23,394 bases of DNA from positions 1 to 23,394 of the forward strand of contig CAVIJI010000035.1 in assembly GCA_963642885.1 (NCBI GenBank), read 5' to 3'. Position numbers and translations under genes: made by a program. Numbering within the stretch: position 1 is the first letter of the stretch; the number at the start of each line of letters is the position of its first letter. The DNA is from UMGS1696 sp963642885 (lineage in GTDB: Bacteria > Bacillota > Clostridia > Oscillospirales > CAG-272). This document shows, in pieces, positions 15,187 through 23,394 of this stretch. The notes below the pieces were generated by a model, which saw nothing but the letters and a program-made list of their open reading frames with translations, did not search any database and was not told where the DNA came from.

Positions 15187-16967
15187 AATTGTTTGTCCTC
15201 CTTTTCTTCATCAAGACGCTGTAATTCTACCATGGTGTGATATTCTTTGTTTGTATTGTAGAGTTCGTCGTGGGTACCGACGTCGGCAATTTTACCGTCA
15301 TTAACGAATATAACCTTATCCATTTGTTCGACAGCAGTGACTCTGTGTGCAATCAGAAGGGTGGTCTTGCCTTTACGTGTCCGTCTGAGGTTTTCGAGTA
15401 TTGTTTTTTCCGTATTGGTATCGACTGCGGATACGGAATCATCGAGAATAAGTATAGGCGAGTTCTTTACGATGGCTCTTGCAATCGAGATACGCTGCTT
15501 TTGACCGCCTGAGACAGTGACGCCTCGCTCACCGAGGATAGTATTGTATCCATCGCCGAATTGTGTAATATTATCGTGAATGTCGGAAAGCACAGCCGCC
15601 TCTTCAACCATTTCATGACTCAATGACGAATCCGAGAATAAAATATTGTTTTCGATAGTGTCTGAAAAAAGGAAATTATCTTGAGGTACATACGCTATTG
15701 CCGCTCTGACATCCTTGATTTTCAACTTGTTTACATCATGACCGTCGATAAACAGCGTTCCGTCGGCAACGTTGTATGTTCTGAGAAGCAGGTCTACGAG
15801 TGTGGTTTTACCCGAGCCGGTCGCTCCGATTATACCGATGTTTTCACCTGCGTTGATTTTCAGACATATATCACTGAGGGCGTCGAATTCGGCATCGGGG
15901 TAACGGAAGGTCAGGTGGCGGTATTCTATATCACCGTGAATATTGTCAATATTAACCGCATCCGCATTGTCGGTCACATCGGGAACTTCGTCAAGCAGTG
16001 CGCTTATTCTTCCGAGCGATGCTTTGCCGCGCGATGCCATTTCAATGAGCTGTGAAATAGCCATTATGGGCCATACGACGGACGTGAAATAGCTGATGAA
16101 TTCAATCAGCTCACCGGCATTGAAGATTTTCTCGTGAACCAAATAGCCGCCGTAACCGAGGATGACACAGATGACTGACTCGACAAACAGCGTCACGAAA
16201 ATGTTCAGAAATGTCGATGCCTTCGTATACTCGACATTTGCGTTTTCGTTTTCTATGTTCAGCTTACGGAAAGCGGAAAGCTCGGAGACTTCACGGACGA
16301 ATGCCTTGATTACCGATATACCGGAAAAGCTTTCCTGAGAAAAATCCGATAAACTCGAGAACGCTTCCTGCCTGAGTTCCCATTTCCGCCTCATATTCTT
16401 GCCGACTATCGTTCCTACCGACAGGAGAAGTATCATCGGAATAAGCGACAGGAATGTCAGCATACGGTTCATGCACCACATTTTCCACATGGACATGACA
16501 CCGAGAATCAGGGCATCGAAAAACATGAGGATACCCGAGCCGAAGCAATCCTGTACCGTTTGCAAATCGTTTATGAATTTTGCCATCAGATCTCCGACTT
16601 TGTTGTACTGGTAAAACGAAACGGAGAGATCCTTACAGCGATCGAACATACGGCTTCTGAGATCCGTTTCGACTTTAATCGCCGTGCCGAAGAAACATAT
16701 TCTCCAAAGAAATCGTCCGAAAACCATTACAATAATAACGATTATCATCGGGCGGCATATCTCATCAAGAAGAAAATTCATGTCGAACGCACGCACTGTA
16801 CCGTCGGACATGGTTATCGAACTGTCGTTTAAACCGTTTACTACGGTTTTATACAGCTCCGGAACAATCAGTTGGAAATAATCAACCATAATCAGCGCAA
16901 GAACGCCGAGTAAAAGTATTGGAGAATATTTCACGTAATATTTATTCAGGTGTTTTCCGAAAAGCAA
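15183..16967 (-). CDS. ABC exporter subunit with degenerate ATP site
   Basis: 594-aa half-transporter, first gene of the operon. The membrane domain spans about residues 15-310. The nucleotide-binding domain has Walker A GATGSGKTT (381-389), Q-loop YVPQDNF (Q429), canonical signature VSGGQ (485-489), Walker B ILILDD and H541. Asp510 replaces the usual catalytic Glu, as in the degenerate subunit of heterodimeric exporters. Translation starts at TTG (complement of 16965-16967), 7 nt after GGAGG; this start gives the normal N terminus. The gene is divergent from the Dlt-like operon and overlaps its partner by 4 nt. Confidence 0.92.
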   Translation of the reverse strand: MLFGKHLNKYYVKYSPILLLGVLALIMVDYFQLIVPELYKTVVNGLNDSSITMSDGTVRAFDMNFLLDEICRPMIIVIIVMVFGRFLWRICFFGTAIKVETDLRSRMFDRCKDLSVSFYQYNKVGDLMAKFINDLQTVQDCFGSGILMFFDALILGVMSMWKMWCMNRMLTFLSLIPMILLLSVGTIVGKNMRRKWELRQEAFSSLSDFSQESFSGISVIKAFVREVSELSAFRKLNIENENANVEYTKASTFLNIFVTLFVESVICVILGYGGYLVHEKIFNAGELIEFISYFTSVVWPIMAISQLIEMASRGKASLGRISALLDEVPDVTDNADAVNIDNIHGDIEYRHLTFRYPDAEFDALSDICLKINAGENIGIIGATGSGKTTLVDLLLRTYNVADGTLFIDGHDVNKLKIKDVRAAIAYVPQDNFLFSDTIENNILFSDSSLSHEMVEEAAVLSDIHDNITQFGDGYNTILGERGVTVSGGQKQRISIARAIVKNSPILILDDSVSAVDTNTEKTILENLRRTRKGKTTLLIAHRVTAVEQMDKVIFVNDGKIADVGTHDELYNTNKEYHTMVELQRLDEEKEDKQL

Positions 16968-17010
16968 GATATTTCCTCCAGATTTTTTTAATTAATCCAT
17001 ACAGATTTAA

Positions 17011-17039
17011 ATAATACCATATTCAAATCGGAAAATCAA
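17011..17039 (-). promoter_or_regulatory. Promoter of the ABC exporter operon
   Basis: On the minus strand TTGATT (complement of 17034-17039) and TATTAT (complement of 17011-17016) are 17 bp apart, with an extended -10 TG. It lies back to back with the Dlt-like operon promoter. Confidence 0.65.
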
Positions 17040-17091
17040 TAGTTAAATTAATTATTAACAATAGGATAAAAACGGAGCGTCGATGCTTACA

Positions 17092-17120
17092 TTGACATTT
17101 AAGAAAGCATATGATATAAT
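17092..17120 (+). promoter_or_regulatory. Perfect consensus promoter of the Dlt-like operon
   Basis: TTGACA (17092-17097) and TATAAT (17115-17120) are separated by exactly 17 bp, with an extended -10 TG at 17112-17113. The predicted transcription start near 17127 shows that the first gene starts at ATG 17152, not at the in-frame ATG 17083. Confidence 0.9.
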
Positions 17121-17151
17121 TACTCAGACATTTTACAATGCGGAGGATAGT

Positions 17152-18693
17152 ATGTATCAGCTGAATAACGCGGCGGAGTATCTTGTTATGACAGCCGAAA
17201 AGCTGCCGAACAAGCTCGCCTTTGCGGATGACGAGAACAGCTTCACTTTCGGTGAGCTTCTCACTGCATCCATGAATGCGGGTGAGAAAATATACAATGA
17301 ATCGGGTGGTACGGGTAAACGCATTGCCGTGCTGGTTGACAGAACCGTCGTCTCCCTCGTAGGATGTTTTGCGGTTTTGTTTGCGGGCTCCTGTTATGTT
17401 CCGATAGATGTGAAAATGCCTGCCGAACGGATGAATGATATTTTTTCGCAAATAGAGCCGACGGCTGTGCTTTATTCTTCGAAAAACGAAAAAACAGCCG
17501 CGGCACTTCCGACAAGATACAAGACGATTATGATAGAGGATATAATATCGAAGCCGTGTGATCCATCCTATCGGAAGAAGGTATCGTCGTCGGTTCTCGA
17601 CATAGATCCCGCATACATGATATTCACCTCGGGTTCCACGGGAACGCCGAAGGGAATTTTAATATCTCACAGAAGCCTTATAGATTTTACCGAGTGGATG
17701 GCGAGTATTTCCGGAATAACGGAAAATGATGTCCTCGGAAATCAGGCACCGTTTTATTTCGACCTTTCGGTTAAGGATATATATCAGACCCTGCGCAATG
17801 GCTGTACGACATNNNNNNNNNNGACATATATCATAGCAAAGAAAATGTTTATGTTTCCCACTTTGCTTGTAGATTATTTGAACAAAAACGAAGTTACCAC
17901 ACTTATTTGGGCAACTTCGGCATTCAGATTGGCTGCGGATTCGGGTGTATTCGAAAAGAAACGACTGAATTCGGTCAGACAGGTAATACTCGGAGGCGAA
18001 GCACTCCAGGCAAAGCATGTCAATATCTGGAAAAAAGCGGTTCCGGAATGCCGTTTTATAAATCTGTACGGCCCGACAGAGGTTACCGTCGATTGCACAT
18101 ACTACAAAATCGAGAGAGATTTTGCCGATGGAGAGCCTATACCGATAGGAAAACCATGTGAAAACATGGAGATAATTTTGCTTGATGACGAGCTGAAGCC
18201 CGTGAGGGACGGTGAACCCGGAGAAATATGTGTACGCGGAGCGGGACTTGCAATAGGATATTTCGGTGATAAGAGTAAAACAGATAAAGCATTTATACAA
18301 AACCCGCTGAATCCTTACTATCCTGACAGACTGTACCGTACGGGAGATATCGCAAAGTATACGGAAGACGGAAATCTTGTTTTTCTTTCACGCAAGGACG
18401 GACAGATAAAGCATATGGGATATCGTATAGAGCTCGGTGAAATCGAGACCGCACTTTCCGGTATTTCGGGTATCGGTGATGCCGTGTGCTTTTTCGACGA
18501 AGAGAAGGATGCAATCGTGTGCTGCTGCAAGACTAAGCTCGGTACAGCCGAAATAGCCTCCGAATTAAAGGAAAAGCTTCCGCGTTATATGCTTCCGAAT
18601 GAATGGAGAATAACTGATACGCTCCCGATGAACGCAAACGGTAAAATAGATCGAGTGAAGCTTAAGGAAAGCTACTTCAATGAGAAAAATTAA
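17152..18693 (+). CDS. DltA-like amino acid adenylating ligase
   Basis: Activates an amino acid or similar acid with ATP and loads it onto the carrier protein of this operon. The sequence follows DltA closely: TSGSTGTPKG (159-168), NQAPFYFDLSVKDIY (197-211), NLYGPTEVTVD, YRTGD, SRKDGQIKHMGYRIELGEIE and the A10 lysine motif NANGKIDR (K498 as numbered with the N run). GGAGG sits 5 nt before ATG 17152. A 10-N run at 17813-17822 is flanked by GACAT on both sides; collapsing it with one copy keeps the frame, gives NGCTTYIIAKK and a 508-aa protein, close to DltA length. D-alanine is the best-known substrate of this family, but the operon differs enough from dltABCD that substrate is left open. Confidence 0.9.
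   Translation: MYQLNNAAEYLVMTAEKLPNKLAFADDENSFTFGELLTASMNAGEKIYNESGGTGKRIAVLVDRTVVSLVGCFAVLFAGSCYVPIDVKMPAERMNDIFSQIEPTAVLYSSKNEKTAAALPTRYKTIMIEDIISKPCDPSYRKKVSSSVLDIDPAYMIFTSGSTGTPKGILISHRSLIDFTEWMASISGITENDVLGNQAPFYFDLSVKDIYQTLRNGCTTXXXXTYIIAKKMFMFPTLLVDYLNKNEVTTLIWATSAFRLAADSGVFEKKRLNSVRQVILGGEALQAKHVNIWKKAVPECRFINLYGPTEVTVDCTYYKIERDFADGEPIPIGKPCENMEIILLDDELKPVRDGEPGEICVRGAGLAIGYFGDKSKTDKAFIQNPLNPYYPDRLYRTGDIAKYTEDGNLVFLSRKDGQIKHMGYRIELGEIETALSGISGIGDAVCFFDEEKDAIVCCCKTKLGTAEIASELKEKLPRYMLPNEWRITDTLPMNANGKIDRVKLKESYFNEKN
17813..17822. other. Assembly gap (10 N) inside the adenylating ligase gene
   Basis: GACAT occurs immediately before (17808-17812) and after (17823-17827) the gap. Removing the N run and one copy removes 15 nt, exactly five codons, and yields continuous family-like sequence. 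The gap is probably an unmerged overlap. Confidence 0.75.
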
Positions 18694-19468
18694 CGAAATC
18701 GATGAGTTGAACGCACTGATAACGGCACATTTCGGCAAAGATTATGTTTCAAACTTTTTTTTGCCGAGAGAAACGACAGAAAAGTATATTTCGGCAGGCA
18801 GAATTTCGATATGTGAAATCGGTGAAAGTCTGTTTATACTTTTGAAGCGGAGCGGCTTCTCGTCTCTGTACTACTGTATGAAAAAAGGGGACATTCCCGA
18901 TGTTTCATTCATATGTGAAACCACGGTAACGGAGACACCGTTTCGTGATAAGGATACGAGTCTGAAAGATGCCGATAAAGTTCTTGAGAGCATCGGATTC
19001 GAAAGAGAGTTCTATCGATGTCGAATGAGCTTGAAGCACAGCGAGGCTTTACCGTCGGAGCTGCCTGAAAATATCAGGTATGCGAGCACGAACGATGCGG
19101 ACGACGTGAAACTGCTGCTGTATTCGAACTTTAACGAATTAACGGGATGTTTACCTGATGACGATGAAATACTCGCTGCACTGAAGGAAGAAAGATTTTT
19201 ACTGTATGATGATGGTAAACCGTCTGCTCTGCTGCATTTCGAGAGAAAACGTACGGCATATGAGTTACGGCATTTATGCGTATCGAGCCACATGAGAGGG
19301 CGCGGTGTCGGCACAATGCTCGTCGGCACGTATAATAAGCTGATATCGCACTGCGGACAGGTATGGGTTCGCGAGGGTTATCTTTCGGCTGAAAAAATAT
19401 ACGAGAATAACGGCTATACCGCTGACGGAATGAGGTCATCGGTGCTTATATACAGGAAAGGGAATTAA
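18680..19468 (+). CDS. GNAT-family acyltransferase-like protein
   Basis: 262-aa cytoplasmic protein overlapping the ligase gene by 14 nt, so translationally coupled; AAGGAAAG is its ribosome site. The C-terminal half (about 132-262) is a GNAT fold: acetyl-CoA loop RGRGVG (206-211) preceded by the strand ELRHLCVSSH, and the end motif AEKIYENNGYTADG. The N-terminal half has no motif I recognise and may be a degenerate second GNAT domain. Classical dlt operons do not contain this gene. It may acylate the activated amino acid, the carrier-bound product or the polymer precursor; all are guesses from position. Confidence 0.85.
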   Translation: MRKINEIDELNALITAHFGKDYVSNFFLPRETTEKYISAGRISICEIGESLFILLKRSGFSSLYYCMKKGDIPDVSFICETTVTETPFRDKDTSLKDADKVLESIGFEREFYRCRMSLKHSEALPSELPENIRYASTNDADDVKLLLYSNFNELTGCLPDDDEILAALKEERFLLYDDGKPSALLHFERKRTAYELRHLCVSSHMRGRGVGTMLVGTYNKLISHCGQVWVREGYLSAEKIYENNGYTADGMRSSVLIYRKGN

Positions 19469-19469
19469 A

Positions 19470-19709
19470 ATGAAAAACGAAAAAAAAGAAAAACTGCTTG
19501 CGATACTGACGGACATTTGTCCCGATGTCGATTTTGAGACAGAGACTGCTCTTATAGATGACGGGCTCATTGAATCGCTTGATATAGTTGCGATCGTCAC
19601 CGAAATTATGGCGGAGTTTGATGTGGAAATCAATGTCGATGACCTTCTTCCCGAGAATTTTAACTCGGTTGACGCCATTCTCGCTTTGATTGAATCTAAA
19701 AACGACTGA
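19470..19709 (+). CDS. Acyl/aminoacyl carrier protein (DltC-like)
   Basis: 79-aa acidic helical protein, 1 nt after the GNAT gene. The phosphopantetheine attachment site is S36 in DGLIESLDIVAI, matching the DSL motif of carrier proteins (here ESL) and close to DltC. It should carry the acid activated by the DltA-like ligase to the MBOAT protein. Its stop codon overlaps the start of the MBOAT gene (TGATG). Confidence 0.93.
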   Translation: MKNEKKEKLLAILTDICPDVDFETETALIDDGLIESLDIVAIVTEIMAEFDVEINVDDLLPENFNSVDAILALIESKND

Positions 19710-21292
19710 TGAACTTCATATCGGTATCGTTTATCGTATTTCTTGCCGCAACCGTCTTAGTATACTATGTTTTGCCCAAAAAATACGCATGGTGTGCATT
19801 GCTTGCGGCAAGCATTGTTTTTTACGTCTGGGACGGTGGATACAAGACAGTGCTGTACCTGATATTTACGGCGGCTGTTACTTTTTCTGCCGGAATATTG
19901 CTTGACAAGCTGAATGAGAAAAAATCGTTAATTCCGAAAAGCGATAAGAAAAAGCACGAAGAAACGGTAAAACACAAAAAGGCTGTCGTAGCGGTTGTTT
20001 GTGTGGTTTTGTTCGGAATGCTGTACATACTGAAATATTTGGATTTTACCGTTAATACAGCGGTTTCGTTATTCAAAGTGTTCGGTGTTGCGATTGAGCC
20101 GAATGTACCGTCGCTGCTTGTTCCGCTCGGAATTTCATTCTATATTTTTCAGTCAATCGGATATACGGTGGACTGTTACAGAGGAAAATATAAGGCCCAG
20201 CACAACTTTCTGAAGTATATGCTGTTTGTATCGTTTTTTCCGCAGATAGTGCAGGGACCGATATCACGATATGATTTGCTGGAATGTCAGCTTACGGCTC
20301 CCGCACATTTCGATACTGATAAAATCAGAGACGGAATTCAGCGGATGCTGTGGGGCTACTTCAAAAAAATGGTTATAGCCGACCGTGCGGCGGTAGTTGT
20401 TGCGGCTTATTTCGGTTCATATGACAGTTACGGCGGTGCTGTTGCGGCATTTTCGGTCTTGATGTACTGCATTAATTTATACTGCGACTTCTCGGGTGGT
20501 ATCGATATATCAATAGGTGCCGCCGAACTATTCGGTATTACCATGGAGGAGAATTTCAAGCGTCCGATTTTTGCTTTGTCGTTGTCGGAATACTGGAGAC
20601 GCTGGCATATAACGCTCGGCGGATGGATGAGAGATTATGTTTTCTATCCGTTGTCGCTTTCTAAGCCGTTCGGTAAACTCGGTAAGTGGTCGAGAAATAA
20701 GATAGGCGGAAAATTCGGAAAAATACTTCCGACAACCGTTGCCACATTCATTATATATCTGATTATCGGAATATGGCACGGAGCCAACTTCAGATATATA
20801 GCATACGGTTTTTATAACGGTGCTATTATTACATCCTCGGTTTTGTTGGCAGGTGTTTACTCGAAAATAAAGAAAAAGCTTAAAATCAATTCCGAATCAA
20901 ATGGATGGAAGGCTTTTTCAATGCTGCGTACCGCGGTAATCGTGTTTATCGGAAGGTATATTACACGATCTCCGAGACTTCTGGTGGCAGTACAGCTTAT
21001 CATCAAAACCCTGACACCTTCTGAGCTGAGTTTCGGCGAATTGTGGGACGGTACGCTTACTGGCATGGGCATAACACTTTCGGATTATATAGTGATAGGC
21101 ATTTCGGTGCTGCTGCTTCTCGCGGTTGAATTCTATGAAGAAAAATGCGGAAGGAATGTCATATCGATAGTCAATAGTAAAAAAGGAATAATACAATTTG
21201 CCGTTTTACTTACATCGCTTATAGTAATTTTAGTATTCGGAATTATGCGCGGTTCGTATATTTCGTCTGAGTTTATCTATAAGCAATACTGA
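19709..21292 (+). CDS. MBOAT-family membrane O-acyltransferase (DltB/AlgI-like)
   Basis: 527-aa multi-pass membrane protein with about ten or more hydrophobic segments. MBOAT landmarks are the PQIVQGPISRY motif (178-188), INLYCDFSGGIDISIG (255-270), SEYWRRWHITLGGW (293-306) and the near-invariant catalytic histidine H357 in GIWHGAN. In DltB this protein takes the aminoacyl group from the carrier protein and moves it across the membrane; the neighbouring carrier gene supports the same job. A positively charged loop at about 67-92 is longer than in DltB and closer to AlgI-type proteins. It overlaps the carrier gene by 1 nt. Confidence 0.93.
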   Translation: MNFISVSFIVFLAATVLVYYVLPKKYAWCALLAASIVFYVWDGGYKTVLYLIFTAAVTFSAGILLDKLNEKKSLIPKSDKKKHEETVKHKKAVVAVVCVVLFGMLYILKYLDFTVNTAVSLFKVFGVAIEPNVPSLLVPLGISFYIFQSIGYTVDCYRGKYKAQHNFLKYMLFVSFFPQIVQGPISRYDLLECQLTAPAHFDTDKIRDGIQRMLWGYFKKMVIADRAAVVVAAYFGSYDSYGGAVAAFSVLMYCINLYCDFSGGIDISIGAAELFGITMEENFKRPIFALSLSEYWRRWHITLGGWMRDYVFYPLSLSKPFGKLGKWSRNKIGGKFGKILPTTVATFIIYLIIGIWHGANFRYIAYGFYNGAIITSSVLLAGVYSKIKKKLKINSESNGWKAFSMLRTAVIVFIGRYITRSPRLLVAVQLIIKTLTPSELSFGELWDGTLTGMGITLSDYIVIGISVLLLLAVEFYEEKCGRNVISIVNSKKGIIQFAVLLTSLIVILVFGIMRGSYISSEFIYKQY

Positions 21293-21314
21293 GTGTGAAA
21301 AAAGGAGTACTGTT

Positions 21315-21881
21315 ATGACAAAACAGGATTATGCAGATTTATTCAATATGATGCATCCGGGTTTCTTCGAACTGGAGCATATAAAAAGAATACCCGAGAC
21401 CGCTGTTTGCGAGGAAATGGTGTTTCCGCTTAATGAATTCGATCCGAAAGTATATGACAGAAAGCCCGATTGTGATGTAACGTTCGGATATTTCGACGGG
21501 GATTACGACAAGCTGAAGCGTGATGTTTATCGTGTCGCCGATGACTGGGTCGATTATTTCAATAAAGACGAAAGAATATACTGTGCTTTTATAAACGGTG
21601 AGGCGGTAAGCTTCTGCATAGTCGATGATATGGGCGAGTATACGCTAAACGGAAAAAAGATAAGAATCGGCGGCCCCGGATGTGTGGGTACGGTTCCGGA
21701 GTACAGAAACCGCGGTATCGGATTGAACATGATCAATAATGCAACCGAAATACTTCGTGATGAAGGTTTTGATTACAGCTGGATACATTATACAGGTGTC
21801 TCAAAATGGTATGCAAAGCTCGGCTATAAAACAGTGCTGAAGTGGAACGGTAAGGGTATAATACAGCCGATGACCGATTGA
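21315..21881 (+). CDS. GNAT-family N-acetyltransferase
   Basis: 188-aa protein, second GNAT of the operon, with a strong AAAGGAG ribosome site. The fold is shown by the acetyl-CoA loop RNRGIG (131-136) after GGPGCVGTVPEY, and by the C-terminal WYAKLGYKTVLKWNGKG. It belongs to the broad GNAT class; the acceptor cannot be told from sequence. Its place between the MBOAT and the SGNH-deacetylase genes suggests an amino group in the same envelope pathway. Confidence 0.88.
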   Translation: MTKQDYADLFNMMHPGFFELEHIKRIPETAVCEEMVFPLNEFDPKVYDRKPDCDVTFGYFDGDYDKLKRDVYRVADDWVDYFNKDERIYCAFINGEAVSFCIVDDMGEYTLNGKKIRIGGPGCVGTVPEYRNRGIGLNMINNATEILRDEGFDYSWIHYTGVSKWYAKLGYKTVLKWNGKGIIQPMTD

Positions 21882-21918
21882 ACGGTCGATAACATGCTAT
21901 TGTAACGAGGACAGATTA

Positions 21919-23394
21919 ATGAAGTCAAAAAAATGGCTGGTTATGTTTTTTACCACCGTCGCATTTATGCTTGTGCTGATATGCGTGTTTAACTTGATAA
22001 CAGACCCTTTCGGAGTGTTCGGTGATAAAATAATGAACTGGTACAGTTATGATATTACCAATAATCCGAGGACAGCGAAAATATCATACCTTGACGAACA
22101 TTACACGGAATATGATTCGTATATTATCGGTTGTTCGTCAACTTCTTCGTTTCCGACCGAGGATTTCGGGAAGTATCTTGATGCGAAATTCTATAACATG
22201 ATAATGTACGGTGCCGATATGCTTGATGTAGAGCAAATGGTGGCGTATATGATAGATAATTACACGGTTAAAAACCTGGTGCTGAATGTTTACATCGACA
22301 ACGGAGCAGTGTACGATGAGGAATCAAACAAATATACTCATTCGATGATGGCACGTGTCGACGGTTCGAATCGACTGGAGTTTTACTCGCGTTTTCTTCT
22401 CGCCACTCCTTCGTACGGTGTCGCAAAGATTAAGGCATACAATGAACGCACTTGGCTGTCACAATACTTCAATATATTCGACGAAAAAACCGGAGCTTAT
22501 GATAAACGTCGGCGTGATATAGAACCAATATCCGATATTGAAAACTATTATAAAGCATATCCGGAATTCACGAATTATCCGCACGGAAATTATCTTTTAC
22601 CTGCAGTCGAGGATTGTATAAGCAGTGTATCGAATATAGTGTCCATGTGCAATGAAAACGGCGTAAATCTGATTGTAGTCGCAGCTCCGGTGTATTATGA
22701 ATACATGAATAATTTTTATCCCGATGCCGTGTGCGCATTCTATACACGACTCGCCGAGGTTGTGGATTTTTGGGATTTTTCGTATTCATCGGTAAGCTTC
22801 GAACCGAGGTATTTCTATGACCGCACACATTTCCGCAATAATGTAGGACATATGGCAGCCGCGAGAATTTTCGGCGATGACAGTATCTATATTCCGTCAG
22901 ACTTCGGATATTTGGTTACTGCGGAAAATGCCGCGGAATATTTCGACACATATTTTAATGCGGAACAACAGGATACTGATGAGTACACAAAGGATGTACC
23001 GGTGCTTATGTATCATAATATCGCAGAGGAATCAAACGATATGACCGTAACGCCCGAAACCTTCCGAATGCATATGGAAACTCTTACCGCAAACGGATAT
23101 ACGGCTGTTACACTTAATGAAATGGTGGACTATGTTTATTACGGTGGAGAACTTCCCGATAAACCCGTGCTCATCACATTCGATGACGGTTATTACAGCA
23201 ATTACGAATATGCATACCCGATTCTGAGCGAGCTCGGAATGAAGGGTGTGATATTTACGGTCGGTACAAGCTTCGGCAAGACGACGTATCTCGACACCGA
23301 ATCACCCATAACCCCTCATTTCGGAGAAGAAGAAGCAAAAGAAATGACCGAATCGGGTGTTATATCTTTGCAGAGCCACACATACGATATGCAC
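21919..23394 (+). CDS. Membrane-anchored DltD/SGNH-like domain fused to polysaccharide deacetylase, 3' end outside window
   Basis: Open frame of 492 codons that runs off the right edge. Residues 5-25 are an N-terminal membrane anchor, so the rest is extracellular. Residues about 65-310 look SGNH-hydrolase or DltD-like: nucleophile motif GCSSTS (71-76, likely S73) and the C-terminal DRTH pair D301/H304. After a linker, VPVLMYHNI (360-368) begins a NodB-type polysaccharide deacetylase domain, with motif 1 TFDDG (D422, D423) and motif 2 HTYDMH (487-492), supplying the Asp and two His metal ligands. In Dlt systems DltD completes transfer of the acyl group to the polymer; the deacetylase domain would act on N-acetylated sugars of the same polymer. 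GAGGA lies 7 nt before the start. Confidence 0.88.
   Translation, partial: MKSKKWLVMFFTTVAFMLVLICVFNLITDPFGVFGDKIMNWYSYDITNNPRTAKISYLDEHYTEYDSYIIGCSSTSSFPTEDFGKYLDAKFYNMIMYGADMLDVEQMVAYMIDNYTVKNLVLNVYIDNGAVYDEESNKYTHSMMARVDGSNRLEFYSRFLLATPSYGVAKIKAYNERTWLSQYFNIFDEKTGAYDKRRRDIEPISDIENYYKAYPEFTNYPHGNYLLPAVEDCISSVSNIVSMCNENGVNLIVVAAPVYYEYMNNFYPDAVCAFYTRLAEVVDFWDFSYSSVSFEPRYFYDRTHFRNNVGHMAAARIFGDDSIYIPSDFGYLVTAENAAEYFDTYFNAEQQDTDEYTKDVPVLMYHNIAEESNDMTVTPETFRMHMETLTANGYTAVTLNEMVDYVYYGGELPDKPVLITFDDGYYSNYEYAYPILSELGMKGVIFTVGTSFGKTTYLDTESPITPHFGEEEAKEMTESGVISLQSHTYDMH

Noticed and set aside
17083..17151. Upstream in-frame ATG that would lengthen the adenylating ligase by 23 residues
   Set aside because: This segment contains the perfect TTGACA-17-TATAAT promoter, so it is not transcribed; ATG 17152 has GGAGG at correct distance.

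Overview
The window is chromosomal DNA from an anaerobic Firmicute. Family motifs, strong sigma-A type promoters with 17-bp spacers, GGAGG-type ribosome sites and TTG/GTG starts suggest class Clostridia, perhaps a gut Oscillospiraceae-like lineage; the lineage is inference. Two short N runs show it is a draft scaffold, probably metagenomic. No rRNA, tRNA, CRISPR array, transposase or phage gene was seen.

Layout. (1) 1-188, minus: start of a lipoprotein gene, divergent from polA. (2) 441-2951: DNA polymerase I with a degenerate proofreading domain, behind a hairpin-containing leader. (3) 3061-5325: PPi-type phosphofructokinase and cysteine synthase, closed by a strong terminator. (4) 5462-12281: an F1Fo ATP synthase operon in the order I-a-c-b-[b'/delta/alpha fusion]-gamma-beta-epsilon. 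There is no separate delta gene: a membrane anchor, a stalk helix and the delta C-terminal domain are joined in frame to the whole alpha subunit. Epsilon lacks its inhibitory C-terminal helices, the c subunit lacks the glycine packing motif, and beta is broken by a 4-bp duplication that may be an assembly fault. (5) 12362-13132, minus: a secreted, wall- or membrane-anchored protein. (6) 13300-16967, minus: a heterodimeric ABC exporter with one consensus and one degenerate ATP site. (7) 17152 to the window end, plus: a Dlt-like operon encoding a DltA-type adenylating enzyme, a GNAT protein, a carrier protein, an MBOAT transferase, a second GNAT protein and a DltD/SGNH-like domain fused to a polysaccharide deacetylase. 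It runs off the right edge.

How the genes work together. The PPi-PFK and the ATP synthase both belong to energy conservation. The Dlt-like operon reads as a surface-modification pathway: activate an amino acid or similar acid, load it on the carrier, transfer it through the MBOAT protein across the membrane, and place it on an envelope polymer with the SGNH domain, while the fused NodB domain could remove N-acetyl groups from the same polymer. The exporter is transcribed divergently from this operon.

The two most novel items are the b'-delta-alpha fusion, with a possible internal start that would release free alpha, and the SGNH-deacetylase fusion inside the extended Dlt-like operon. Both N runs are flanked by short direct duplications whose removal restores a continuous protein, so they look like unmerged contig overlaps rather than missing sequence.
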